From Oscillospiraceae bacterium (lineage in GTDB: Bacteria > Bacillota > Clostridia > Oscillospirales > CAG-272), in NCBI GenBank assembly GCA_015063625.1, contig SVTT01000001.1, forward strand, positions 124,001 to 188,000: DNA of 64,000 nt, written 5' to 3'. A program made the position numbers and the translations under genes. The notes beneath the pieces are model-generated. The model worked only from the letters and a program-made list of their open reading frames with translations. It did no database searches and was not told the DNA's origin. Shown here piece after piece: positions 25,360-34,307 of this stretch; position 1 is the stretch's first letter, and each line of letters begins with the position of its first letter.

Positions 25360-27615
25360 TCAAAGATCCTCCATGCGAAGCTGCATGGGGTCATTATTTT
25401 TATCGCTCAACGCAACGCCTGTTGCGGGGAGTTTATATTTTCTAAGGCCCTTGGCATCGGGCACACGGTCGGCAAAATCAGTCAGCGCCTCCTTGATACG
25501 CTTGTCCCTTCTGCCAAAGCTCATCAGCGTCACGCCGCCCGAGGATCGGGTGGTCATAACAGGAATGAGCGAGGATTTGAAGACGATGGCGCGGTCACTG
25601 TCCGAGATCAGCAGGATGTCCACAGGGTCCTTTTCGACCTCGTAGAATGCCGAAACAATGGGAGAAGCCTTGGAGAAGGCGCCCGTCAGCTTGCGGCGGT
25701 TGCCCTTTGCCACGTAAGCTGTGATGGGCACGCGAACGCCCTTGCCGTTTTCAAAGATAAAGACCATGTTTTCGCCCTCGGGGTACTCGTTTTGCACGTG
25801 CATGAAAATGGGGCGCTCGTCCTTTTCCATGCCGAGCTTGGCATTGAGAAAGTCACCCATTAAGGACGCCTTAGTGGTGTCAAAATCATCCACACGCACA
25901 CGCCAGACCTGTGCTTGATCGGTAAAGATCAGGAGATGGTCGCTGTTCTTGGCGTCGATGATCTGGTGAATGGCGTCGCCCTCCTTCAGCCTTTGCTCGT
26001 CGTTGCCGCGCAGGGACTGGAAGGTGATCTTCTTGAAATAGCCCTCGCGTGTGAGAACCAAACGGACGGGATAGCTTTCCACCGTCTCCTCCTCGACCTC
26101 CTCGGAGATATCTCCCGAGAAGATGAGCTGCGAACGGCGAGGCTGACCGTATTTCTTTTTGATCTCGGAGAGCTGTGCGGCAATCTTGGCACGCAGCTTC
26201 AGCTCGTCACCGAGAATTTCTTCGATCTCGGCGATCTCGCGCTTGAGTGCCTCCATCTCCTCGATGCAGTTGAGGATATATTTTTTGTTGAGATTGCGCA
26301 GCTTGATGTTCGCGATATATTCTGCCTGGATCTGATCGATCGAAAAGCCGCGCATCAGCTCGGGCACCACCTGATCGTCGTTCTCGGTATGCCGAATGAT
26401 GCGGACCGCCTTGTCAATATCAAGCAGGATCTTTCCAAGACCCGTGACCAGATGCAGGCGATCCTGCTTTTTCTTGAGATCAAAGCCGAGCTCGCGGCGC
26501 ACACATCCGGTGCGGAAGGAGATCCATTCCCTTAAAATGTCCATCACACCCAGCTGACGGGGGGTGGAGTCAATGAGAATGTTAAAGTTGCACTTGAAGC
26601 TGTCCTCAAGCGGTGTCAGCTTAAACAGACGGTTCATCAGCTTGTCGGGATCAGTGCCGCGCCTGAGATCCAGGGTCAGCTTGAAGCCGTTGACATCGAT
26701 CTCGTCGCGGCAATCCACGATCTCCTTGACCTTGCCCTCCTTTACGAGCGAGGTGATGCTGTCAAGGATGGGCTCGATGGTAGTGGAGTAGGGGATCTGA
26801 AGAATATCGATGCAGTTGTTGTCTTTGTCGTAGCTGTAACGGGAGCGAATGCGGAAGGAGCCTTGACCGGTCTCGTAAATGCGGCGCATCTGCTCGCGGT
26901 CATAGATGATCAGCCCTCCACCGGGGAAGTCGGGAGCCTTGATAAGATCAAGGATCCTGTCAACAGTGGTTTTGGGGTTCTTTAAAAGCGCAATGGTCGC
27001 ATCGCACACCTCTCCGAGGTTGAAGGAGCAGATGTTGGATGCCATGCCGACCGCAATGCCCATATTGGGCATGACCAGCACGTTCGGGAAGGTGGTGGGT
27101 AACAGCACGGGCTCCTTCATGGTGCTGTCATAGTTGTCAACCATGTCGACAGCGTTTTTATCAATGCCCGCAAAAAGCTCTTGGCAAATGGGGTCAAGCT
27201 TTGCCTCGGTATAACGCGAGGCGGCGTATTTCATGCTCGTGCTGGAGTATTGCTTGCCAAAGCTGCCCTTGGAATCGATCAGAGGATGAAGCAATGCCGC
27301 GTGACCGCGCGTCAGACGCACCATCGTTTCGTAGATCGCGGCGTCACCATGAGGGTTCAGCTTCATGGTCTGTCCCACGATATTGGCGCTTTTGGTCTTT
27401 GCACCCGTCAAAAGCCCCATTTTATACATTGTATAAAGAAGCTTGCGGTGCGATGGCTTCAGACCGTCGATCTCGGGGATCGCACGGGAAATGATCACAC
27501 TCATGACGTAGGGCATGTAGTTCTTTTCAATGGTTTCTGTAATGGGCTGTGGTGTCACGGGCGCGTGAACGATACGGGACTGCTCGGTAACGGGAGAGTT
27601 CTTTTTCTTTGCCAT
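25360..27615 (-). CDS. parC: Type IIA DNA topoisomerase subunit A (ParC/GyrA-like, divergent)
   Basis: Breaks and rejoins DNA with subunit B to remove supercoils or decatenate. 751 residues: VMSVIISRAIPEIDGLKPSH, HGDAAIYETMV (the quinolone-resistance region), active-site Tyr135 in AASRYTEAKL, then the tower/coiled coil and a C-terminal beta-propeller. No GyrA box is obvious, so ParC is preferred. The usual GyrA/ParC RDGLKP is IDGLKP here, a mark of a divergent paralog. No parE lies next to it in the window; tsaC lies upstream and the small membrane protein downstream. Confidence 0.88.
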   Translation of the reverse strand: MAKKKNSPVTEQSRIVHAPVTPQPITETIEKNYMPYVMSVIISRAIPEIDGLKPSHRKLLYTMYKMGLLTGAKTKSANIVGQTMKLNPHGDAAIYETMVRLTRGHAALLHPLIDSKGSFGKQYSSTSMKYAASRYTEAKLDPICQELFAGIDKNAVDMVDNYDSTMKEPVLLPTTFPNVLVMPNMGIAVGMASNICSFNLGEVCDATIALLKNPKTTVDRILDLIKAPDFPGGGLIIYDREQMRRIYETGQGSFRIRSRYSYDKDNNCIDILQIPYSTTIEPILDSITSLVKEGKVKEIVDCRDEIDVNGFKLTLDLRRGTDPDKLMNRLFKLTPLEDSFKCNFNILIDSTPRQLGVMDILREWISFRTGCVRRELGFDLKKKQDRLHLVTGLGKILLDIDKAVRIIRHTENDDQVVPELMRGFSIDQIQAEYIANIKLRNLNKKYILNCIEEMEALKREIAEIEEILGDELKLRAKIAAQLSEIKKKYGQPRRSQLIFSGDISEEVEEETVESYPVRLVLTREGYFKKITFQSLRGNDEQRLKEGDAIHQIIDAKNSDHLLIFTDQAQVWRVRVDDFDTTKASLMGDFLNAKLGMEKDERPIFMHVQNEYPEGENMVFIFENGKGVRVPITAYVAKGNRRKLTGAFSKASPIVSAFYEVEKDPVDILLISDSDRAIVFKSSLIPVMTTRSSGGVTLMSFGRRDKRIKEALTDFADRVPDAKGLRKYKLPATGVALSDKNNDPMQLRMEDL

Positions 27616-27641
27616 CTCGTTTCCTTACTTCCTTTCGAGAT

Positions 27642-28682
27642 TTAGACTTTCAAAACGGTGTGCGCGGCGGCACGGATGAGGCGGTTGTAAAGGGCAAGCC
27701 CTATGCCCTCCCTTGGGGGGAGATGCGCGTAGAGCGTGTGAATATCGGCGTGCTCATCAGCAGCGCGCAGGGCGGCAAACAGGCGATGCGCCTGCTCGCC
27801 GAGATCGTCACGATGACCGATCGGGAAAAGGGGCGCCGCAGACCGAAACAGCGCTTGCTCCTCGTCGTAGCAAAGGATCCCCACACCCTGCCTGCTTGCA
27901 GCCGACACCAAAAAGCTCGTCACGCTTGCCACATCACCGTCCAACAGAACGAGCGAAGCGCGGGGAGCGTAATGTCGATATTTCATGCCGGGGGAGAGAG
28001 GGCGAGCGTCGGCGGAAAGCTGTTCAAGACACGCGGGCGCAATGGTGACCTCACTGCAAACACAGCAAAGCGCATCGTAGGTAATGGCACCCGGACGAAG
28101 CAGCGTGCCGCGGTCACCGTCAAGGGCGATTATGGTGGATTCAAGACCGACCTCGCATTCTCCGCCATCAATGATGACCTCCACTCTGCCCGACAGATCC
28201 TCAATGACGTGAGAGGCAAGCGTGGGTGACGGTCTTCCTGACAGATTTGCCGAGGGGGCGGCGATGGGAACACCTGCCGCCCGAATCAGCGCGTTCGCGA
28301 CGGGATGTGAGGGGCAGCGAACTGCCACGGTCTGAAGCCCACCCGTGACAGAGAGGGGAATGCGCTCTCTTCGGGGCAGGATCACCGTAAGGGGTCCCGG
28401 CATAAACTGTGCGGCAAGCTTATAGTATGTATCGTTGGTCACGGCATACGGCTCGGCATCGGCAGGATCGGCAACGTGAATGATCAAGGGGTTGTCCGAC
28501 GGACGTCCCTTTGCCTCATAGATGCGCGCGGCGGCATGTTCGTTGGTGGCATCTCCTCCGATACCGTACACCGTTTCGGTGGGGAAGACCACCAGACCGC
28601 CCGAACGGAGAACGCTCGCCGCGTGCTCGAGCTCCTTTTCGTGTCCCTTGGGGGAGCTGAGGGTTAAAATTTCGGTTTTCAA
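27642..28682 (-). CDS. tsaC: Threonylcarbamoyl-AMP synthase, long Sua5/TsaC form
   Basis: Makes threonylcarbamoyl-AMP from Thr, HCO3- and ATP for the t6A37 modification of ANN-decoding tRNAs. 346 residues, so this is the long form: YrdC domain at ~1-205 (VFPTETVYGIGGDA, AKGRPSDNPLIIHV with the KxR motif, PIAAPSANLSGRPSP with SxN), then a Sua5-type C-terminal domain (LSPGMKYRHYAPRASL). It lies 18 bases after prfA in the minus-strand operon. Confidence 0.94.
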   Translation of the reverse strand: MKTEILTLSSPKGHEKELEHAASVLRSGGLVVFPTETVYGIGGDATNEHAAARIYEAKGRPSDNPLIIHVADPADAEPYAVTNDTYYKLAAQFMPGPLTVILPRRERIPLSVTGGLQTVAVRCPSHPVANALIRAAGVPIAAPSANLSGRPSPTLASHVIEDLSGRVEVIIDGGECEVGLESTIIALDGDRGTLLRPGAITYDALCCVCSEVTIAPACLEQLSADARPLSPGMKYRHYAPRASLVLLDGDVASVTSFLVSAASRQGVGILCYDEEQALFRSAAPLFPIGHRDDLGEQAHRLFAALRAADEHADIHTLYAHLPPREGIGLALYNRLIRAAAHTVLKV

Positions 28683-28700
28683 CAGAAAACCTCCTTCGTA

Positions 28701-29765
28701 TTATTCGCTTTTCAGTTGGCTCGCCGTGTTGGCGGTGATCAGCGCATCGATCAGCTCGTCGATACGGCCGTCCAATATTTTATCAAGCGTGTAGAGCGTA
28801 AGACCGATGCGGTGATCGGTCACACGTCCCTGCGGATAGTTGTAGGTCCTGATACGCTCACTGCGATCGCCCGTTCCGACCTGCGTGCGGCGCTTGTCGG
28901 CAATTTCGGCTTGTTGGGCAGTCAGCTTGATGTCGTAAAGCCTGGCGCGAAGCATCTTCATTGCCTTGTCGCGGTTTTTATATTGACTGCGCTCCTCCTG
29001 GCATTCCACCACGATGCCCGTGGGCTTATGGAGAAGGCGCACGGCAGACTCGGTCTTGTTGACGTGCTGACCGCCCGCACCGCTGCTTTTGCAGGATTCC
29101 ATGACAATGTCGGCAGGATCGATCTCGACCTCGACGTCCTGTGCCTCGGGCAGAACCGCCACGGTCACGGTGGAGGTTTGGATCCGTCCCTGTGATTCGG
29201 TCACGGGTACACGCTGAACACGGTGTACACCCGATTCAAATTTAAAACGGGAATATGCGCCATCCCCCTCAACCGTGAAAACGATCTCCTTAAAGCCCCC
29301 AAGCTCAGTTTCATTTACGCTCATTCGGGAGGTCTTAAAGCCCATGGCATCAGCATACATGGTATACATGCGGTAGAGCACCGCGGCGAACAGCGCCGCT
29401 TCCTCGCCGCCCGCGCCCGCGCGGATCTCCACGATCACATTGCGGTCGTCGTTCTCGTCACGGGGAAGAAGGAGAATGCGAAGCTGCTTTTCGAGATCGG
29501 TAAGCCGTGTGCCCGATTGCTTGTATTCAAGCGAGGCAAGCTCCCTTAATTCGGGATCCTGCTCATGCTCCAGCAGCTCCCTTGCCTCATCCTGTGCCGT
29601 GCGTGTCGCTTGCCATTCGCAAAATGTCGTTACCAGCGGCTCCAACCGCTTCATTTCCTTCAGAAGGGCAGTCAGCGCCCTTTGATCCGCGCAGACAGAT
29701 GGGTCAGCGCTTCTTGTTTCCAGCTCGCGGTAACGGGAAACCGCATCCTGTATTTTTTTAAACAT
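28701..29765 (-). CDS. prfA: Peptide chain release factor 1
   Basis: Terminates translation at UAA/UAG. 354 residues, normal for RF1. Codon-reading PxT motif in HRVQRVPVTESQGRIQTS and the catalytic GGQ in GAGGQHVNKTESAVRL (~226-241). The Met start at 29765 overlaps the stop of the M18 peptidase by one base. Confidence 0.97.
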   Translation of the reverse strand: MFKKIQDAVSRYRELETRSADPSVCADQRALTALLKEMKRLEPLVTTFCEWQATRTAQDEARELLEHEQDPELRELASLEYKQSGTRLTDLEKQLRILLLPRDENDDRNVIVEIRAGAGGEEAALFAAVLYRMYTMYADAMGFKTSRMSVNETELGGFKEIVFTVEGDGAYSRFKFESGVHRVQRVPVTESQGRIQTSTVTVAVLPEAQDVEVEIDPADIVMESCKSSGAGGQHVNKTESAVRLLHKPTGIVVECQEERSQYKNRDKAMKMLRARLYDIKLTAQQAEIADKRRTQVGTGDRSERIRTYNYPQGRVTDHRIGLTLYTLDKILDGRIDELIDALITANTASQLKSE

Positions 29766-31156
29766 CAGGCGTTGCAGAAGGCGACGAAGGCACGGTAAGC
29801 CTCGTAAACGTCGACCTTGGAAACGACCTCAAAGGGTGCGTGCATCGAGATCACGGGCACGCCGAGGTCCACCGTTTCAATATTGTGGCCTGCAATAAAC
29901 TTGGCAACGGTTCCGCCACCGCCGCCGTCGACCTTCCCAAGCTCGCCCGCTTGCCAGATGACGCCACTTTGCGCCATCACGCGGCGCAGCCAGCCGATAT
30001 ACTCGGCGCTTGCGTCATTGGTGCTCGATTTTCCGCGTGAGCCCGTGTACTTAGTCAACACCACACCTGCCGAAAGGAGAGGGGTATTGCGCTTTTCGAA
30101 GGCGTCCGAAAAATTCGGGTCAAATGCAGCCGAAACGTCTGCCGAAAGGCATTTGGAATTGGCACGCACGACGGCAGGGTCGCCGCCGAGTGCACGTGCG
30201 ATCTCCGCAATGAGATCGGGGAAGATGGCACTCTTCATGCCGGTGTTGCCCTCGCTGCCCGTTTCCTCCTTGTCGGCAAGAACGCACATCAGCGTTGAGG
30301 CAGGTGCCTCGGTGTCAAACAGGGCGGTAAGCGAGGGGTAAGCGCAAACGCGGTCGTCATGCCCGTAAGCACCGATCAGCGAACGGTCAAAGCCGATATC
30401 ACGCGCCTTGAATGCGGGGACGACGCAAAGCTCCGCCGAGAGAAAATCCTCCTCGGTAATGCCGTATTTTTCATGGAGCAGATAAAGGGTGTTGAGCTTG
30501 ATGGAATCACCGTCAAATTCGGGATCGTAAGGGCGGCTGCCCACAAGCACGTTGAGCTTTTCACCCTGGATCGCCTCGCCAAGCGGCTTCTTGTCGGCTT
30601 CGTGACCGAGATGAGGGAGAAGATCGTTGATATAAAATACGGGATCGCGATCATCCTCGCCCACCGAAATATCGATGCGCGTACCATCCTTCTTAACCAC
30701 GACGCCGTGGAGCGCGAGGGGGGTAGCGACCCATTGATACTTGCGGATACCGCCGTAATAGTGCGTCTTGAAAAAGCTCATGCCGCCCTCCTCATAAAGA
30801 GGGCACTGCTTGAGATCGATACGGGGGGAGTCGATATGCGCGGCGCAGATGCGGATACCTCTTTCGATAGGCTCGCTGCCTACGGTAAAGAGATAAAGGC
30901 TTTTGTCGCGGTTGTTATAATAGTATTTTTCTCCTGCCTTCAGCTCCATCCCGAGGGTGTAAGGGCGAAAACCCTTTTCCTTTGCAAGGCGAATGGATTC
31001 GGCAACTGCCTCGCGCTCGGTTTTTGCCGCATCCAAAAAGGCGGCGTAGCCCTCGGAATAACGATAGGCAGCCTCGGTGATCTCCTTCGGGGCGGCTTCA
31101 TAAACGCTTTTTTTGCGATAGGAAAGCGCTTCCTTCAACTCTTTTGCGTCCTTCAT
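29765..31156 (-). CDS. M18 family aminopeptidase
   Basis: Zinc aminopeptidase that removes N-terminal (often acidic) residues from peptides. 463 residues. Metal ligands and active-site residues as in the family: CAAHIDSPRIDL, AYGHDDRVCAYP, ADKEETGSEGNTG, CLSADVSAAFDPNF and PVISMHAPFEVVSK near the end. Likely cytoplasmic; no signal peptide. Sits between the lytic transglycosylase and prfA in the minus-strand operon. Confidence 0.93.
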   Translation of the reverse strand: MKDAKELKEALSYRKKSVYEAAPKEITEAAYRYSEGYAAFLDAAKTEREAVAESIRLAKEKGFRPYTLGMELKAGEKYYYNNRDKSLYLFTVGSEPIERGIRICAAHIDSPRIDLKQCPLYEEGGMSFFKTHYYGGIRKYQWVATPLALHGVVVKKDGTRIDISVGEDDRDPVFYINDLLPHLGHEADKKPLGEAIQGEKLNVLVGSRPYDPEFDGDSIKLNTLYLLHEKYGITEEDFLSAELCVVPAFKARDIGFDRSLIGAYGHDDRVCAYPSLTALFDTEAPASTLMCVLADKEETGSEGNTGMKSAIFPDLIAEIARALGGDPAVVRANSKCLSADVSAAFDPNFSDAFEKRNTPLLSAGVVLTKYTGSRGKSSTNDASAEYIGWLRRVMAQSGVIWQAGELGKVDGGGGGTVAKFIAGHNIETVDLGVPVISMHAPFEVVSKVDVYEAYRAFVAFCNA

Positions 31157-31168
31157 CGATGAACTCCT

Positions 31169-31717
31169 TTAAAGGTTGTATTTTTCAAGGTAATAACGGT
31201 AAGCGGCAAGTGTCGCCTTCACGTAATGCTCGGTTTCGCCGAACGGGATGTCGGTAAGGACTCCGTCCTTTGATAGCGAGGGGTCAAGCAGCCACTCGCA
31301 AACTCTACCTTCTCCCGCATTGTAGGCGGCAAGGGCAGTGGCGGGATCACCAAACTGCTCCGAGAGATAGGCGTAATAATAGGTGCCGTAGCGAATGTTG
31401 ACGGCAGGATCGTAAATGGCACTGTCTGCAAGTGCTTCTCCAAGCTTTTCGTCACGAAGATAGGAAAAGGTGGAGGGCATCAGCTGCATCAGCCCCACCG
31501 CACCGACCTCGGAAACGGCATTTTTGTCAAAATCGCTTTCGGTACGGATGATCGCCATGATCATGGCGGGGGAAACGTCATAGCGGCTTGCCTCCCTGAG
31601 CACTGTACTGAGGACCTCGCGCTCGCGCGCGTTACGCGTCGCGTGCGGAACCGTGCACGTCAATAAAAGCAACAGCACGAGCAGCGCGATCGCGACCGTT
31701 AAAGCTCTTTGCCGCAT
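31169..31717 (-). CDS. Lytic transglycosylase (SLT domain, membrane-anchored)
   Basis: Cleaves peptidoglycan between MurNAc and GlcNAc. 182 residues: one N-terminal membrane span (~8-24) and an SLT domain with IIRTESDFDKNAVSEVGAVG (catalytic Glu in RTES), LMQLMPSTF and AAYNAGEGRVCEWL. The signal-type helix TVAIALLVLLLLLTCTV could be cleaved. ATG 31717 has AGGCAGGG upstream; a first ATG at 31735 is also possible. Directly follows coaE. Confidence 0.9.
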   Translation of the reverse strand: MRQRALTVAIALLVLLLLLTCTVPHATRNAREREVLSTVLREASRYDVSPAMIMAIIRTESDFDKNAVSEVGAVGLMQLMPSTFSYLRDEKLGEALADSAIYDPAVNIRYGTYYYAYLSEQFGDPATALAAYNAGEGRVCEWLLDPSLSKDGVLTDIPFGETEHYVKATLAAYRYYLEKYNL

Positions 31718-31740
31718 ATGCACCCTGCCTTTCATTCGGT

Positions 31741-32328
31741 TCAGAGCAGCTGCATCAATCTTTCAAGCAAGGCAGACTCGTCTGAATCGTTTTCAAGTAT
31801 CAGATCGCAACGCGCACGGAAGAAATCGTCCCCGTGCTGTGCGGCAATGCGCGCGCGCGCCTGCTCGTGCGTGATACCGTCACGCTCGATAAGACGGGCA
31901 ATGCGTTGCTCGGTGGGGGCGATCACGCCGATGACGGTGTCACAAAGAACCTCCGCCCCCGCCTCAAACAGCAATGGGGCGTCCAGAACGACGATAGAAA
32001 GCCCCTCGCCCCTTGCCTCTTGCAGCATTTTGCGAATTCTGACCATAACATATTTATGGGTGATCTCGTTCAAAATATGCAGGCGCGCCTCGGCATCGGG
32101 CTTTCCGAAGACCAGGGCACCCAGCTTTTTTCGGTCAACGATGCCACTCTCCGAAAGGATCTCGTCTCCGAAGGCATCTGCAAGCTCAGCGTTCATCTCG
32201 GGATCGCTTGCCAGCAGCTCGTGATAAATACGGTCGGCGTCAAGCACGCGAAGCCCCTTTTCTTGAAGCAGAGTGGCAACCGTGCTTTTGCCCGAGCCGC
32301 TGCCGCCCGTCAGTCCGATCACTTTCAT
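31741..32328 (-). CDS. coaE: Dephospho-CoA kinase
   Basis: Last step of coenzyme A synthesis, phosphorylation of the ribose of dephospho-CoA. 195 residues with Walker A GLTGGSGSGKSTVATLL, VLDADRIYHELL, VVLDAPLLFEAG and the lid ERDGITHEQARARIAAQ. Overlaps the Gfo/Idh gene by four bases (ATGA). Confidence 0.96.
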   Translation of the reverse strand: MKVIGLTGGSGSGKSTVATLLQEKGLRVLDADRIYHELLASDPEMNAELADAFGDEILSESGIVDRKKLGALVFGKPDAEARLHILNEITHKYVMVRIRKMLQEARGEGLSIVVLDAPLLFEAGAEVLCDTVIGVIAPTEQRIARLIERDGITHEQARARIAAQHGDDFFRARCDLILENDSDESALLERLMQLL

Positions 32329-33470
32329 TCGATCACCTCAAACGAGCCGTTGTTTCGGTCCGAGCAAAGCGCCTTTTCCATCAGCCACTGCACGTATGCG
32401 CCGTCGCCGAAATCGGGGGAATTCTGCTCGTTGCGATAGACCGCGTCAAGAAAGCGGTACATACTCATCACGTGGCCCATCAACCAACCGGTCGGGGCCT
32501 TGAAGGAGGGAAAAATACCCGCAGGATGGGGATAGCGCCCCACACATTCGATGCGTGTAAAGCCCCTGGTTCCGCCGATAGGAGAAGCAGGGGCTTCGGC
32601 GTCGTAATATTCAAGGAAATTGGGGTCCATCAGCGAGAAGCGGAGCGCGCCGCGCTCGCCGTAAATCGCGAAGCGAAGATCGTCGTTGGCACCCGTGGTC
32701 AGCTTGCTTGCGGTGAGCATTCCGTGTGCACCGGATTCGGCTTGCAGCATCATGTAAAACGCCTCGGGAGCATCGGTGTACCAGGAGGCGCCGTCCATGC
32801 CGCGTCGCTCTGGAAATGCGATCTGCGATTTTCCGCTGATCCGCTTCATCCTGCCGCAAAGAAAGACGGCAAGATCCAGAATGTGCGAGCCGAGATCGAA
32901 GAGAACGCCGCCCTCGCCGCAAACCGTTCCGTCCTGCTTCCATCCTGCATTGCGATCGGGATCGGTGCAGGAATTGTGAAGATAGGAGAAATCAAAGTGG
33001 AGGATCCGTCCGAGCCTGCCCTCGTCGATCAGCTGCTTGGCACGCATGACGGCGGCGAGATGGCGGTTGTTGAAGACGACCGTGCAGATCCTTCCCGTGC
33101 GCTTTGCCAGGGCGGCAAGCTCCTTGGCGTCGCGCCAGTTGTCACAAAGCGGCTTCTCGCAGTAGAGATGCTTTCCTGCTGCCAGCGCTTTTTTTGCGGT
33201 TTCAAAATGACAGACGTTAGGCGTGCAGATGTCGATCACGTCAATATTGGGATCACCGATCAGGACATCCTCGCAGTCGGTCGCGATCTCAAAGCCGAAG
33301 GCAGAGGCAACTGCATCGGATTTCGCTTTCGCACGGGTACAAACGCCAGCGATCGAGGCATGAAAGGGAAGCTCCGCCATAAAAAAAGGCAGATTCCCGA
33401 CAGCGTAGCTGTGCGTTTTCCCCATCGCGCCAAAGCCGATAAGGCCAATACGGATCTCTTGTTTTTTCAC
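32325..33470 (-). CDS. Gfo/Idh/MocA family NAD(P)-dependent oxidoreductase
   Basis: 381 residues. Rossmann start IRIGLIGFGAMGKTHSYAV (GxGxxG-like), the Gfo/Idh lysine in HLYCEKPLCDNWRDAKELA, and FDLGSHILDLAVFLCG with the catalytic-type His of this family; the C-terminal half is the mixed sheet domain. Such enzymes oxidise or reduce sugars and inositols; no sugar neighbour tells which. GTG 33470 is chosen because GGGAGTG lies just upstream and the reading beyond it (to 33959) would be antisense to yjjG. First gene of an eight-gene minus-strand operon. Confidence 0.85.
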   Translation of the reverse strand: MKKQEIRIGLIGFGAMGKTHSYAVGNLPFFMAELPFHASIAGVCTRAKAKSDAVASAFGFEIATDCEDVLIGDPNIDVIDICTPNVCHFETAKKALAAGKHLYCEKPLCDNWRDAKELAALAKRTGRICTVVFNNRHLAAVMRAKQLIDEGRLGRILHFDFSYLHNSCTDPDRNAGWKQDGTVCGEGGVLFDLGSHILDLAVFLCGRMKRISGKSQIAFPERRGMDGASWYTDAPEAFYMMLQAESGAHGMLTASKLTTGANDDLRFAIYGERGALRFSLMDPNFLEYYDAEAPASPIGGTRGFTRIECVGRYPHPAGIFPSFKAPTGWLMGHVMSMYRFLDAVYRNEQNSPDFGDGAYVQWLMEKALCSDRNNGSFEVIE

Positions 33471-33504
33471 GGTGCTCACTCCCTTATAAATACTGTTAAA
33501 CAAT

Positions 33505-33533
33505 ATTGTACTACATTTTGTATGAAATTTCAA
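33505..33533 (-). promoter_or_regulatory. Promoter of the Gfo/Idh-coaE-prfA-parC operon
   Basis: On the minus strand TTGAAA (33533-33528), 17-base spacer, TACAAT (33510-33505). Confidence 0.8.
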
Positions 33534-33563
33534 GTGAAAACATAATATATTGTGCGCAATATC

Positions 33564-33592
33564 TTGAAAATTTCGGGAAAATCTGTTATAAT
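33564..33592 (+). promoter_or_regulatory. Promoter of the yjjG-murB-whiA-dnaE series
   Basis: TTGAAA (33564-33569), 17-base spacer, TATAAT (33587-33592). Divergent from the minus-strand promoter 30 bases away. Confidence 0.85.
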
Positions 33593-33614
33593 GCTGGAAA
33601 AAGGTGGTGGTTTT

Positions 33615-34307
33615 ATGCTGCGATACGATACCGTGCTCTTCGATGCGGACAATACCTTGCTTGATTTCACTCGCTCGGAGCATGATGCGATCCTTGATAC
33701 GCTGCGCTTTGCGGGCATCGAGCCGAGTGAGGAGATGGTGGCGACCTACAGCGCCATCAACGACTGCATGTGGAAAAGACTGGAGAGAGGCGAGATCTCC
33801 AAAACGGCTCTGCGCGAGGCGCGCTTTGCCGAATTTGCGGCACACTACGGCTTTTCGTTGAACGTTCCTCGCATTGCACTTGCCTATACCGAATTTCTTT
33901 CTCAAAAATCCTATTTGATCGACGGAATGGAGGCAGTCTGCCGCACGCTTGTTCCGCACTGCCGCCTTTATGTGATCACCAACGGGCTGAAGACGGTGCA
34001 GGAGCGCCGCTTCGGTGCATCACCGCTTGCACCGCTGTTCCTTGATGCCTTTATCTCCGAGGAGATCGGTGCGGAGAAGCCGAGCCTTCGTTATTTTGAG
34101 GAGGTGGCACGCCGTATTCCCGATTTCTCGCCCATCCGTACGCTGGTGGTGGGGGATTCTCTGACCTCCGATATGCAGGGAGGCATTCGTGCAGGGCTTG
34201 ATACCTGCTGGTTTAACCCCGGCGGAAAGCCTGCACCATCCGACATAGAGATCACCTATACCGTCAGGAAACCCGAGGAGCTTCTTCCTCTGGTTCTCGG
34301 CCGATGA
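33615..34307 (+). CDS. YjjG family noncanonical pyrimidine nucleotidase (HAD hydrolase)
   Basis: 230-residue HAD phosphatase: motif I VLFDADNTLLDFT (nucleophile and acid Asp), motif II VITNGLKTVQERR, motif III lysine in EEIGAEKPSLRYF and motif IV VVGDSLTSDMQGG. YjjG relatives remove phosphate from modified pyrimidine nucleotides, a house-cleaning role. ATG 33615 has AAAGGTGG upstream; reading further upstream would run into the promoter. Overlaps murB by four bases. Confidence 0.88.
   Translation: MLRYDTVLFDADNTLLDFTRSEHDAILDTLRFAGIEPSEEMVATYSAINDCMWKRLERGEISKTALREARFAEFAAHYGFSLNVPRIALAYTEFLSQKSYLIDGMEAVCRTLVPHCRLYVITNGLKTVQERRFGASPLAPLFLDAFISEEIGAEKPSLRYFEEVARRIPDFSPIRTLVVGDSLTSDMQGGIRAGLDTCWFNPGGKPAPSDIEITYTVRKPEELLPLVLGR

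Noticed and set aside
33471-33959. N-terminal extension of the Gfo/Idh gene
   Set aside because: The extra 163 codons are antisense to yjjG and cross both divergent promoters; the Rossmann start follows GTG 33470 directly.
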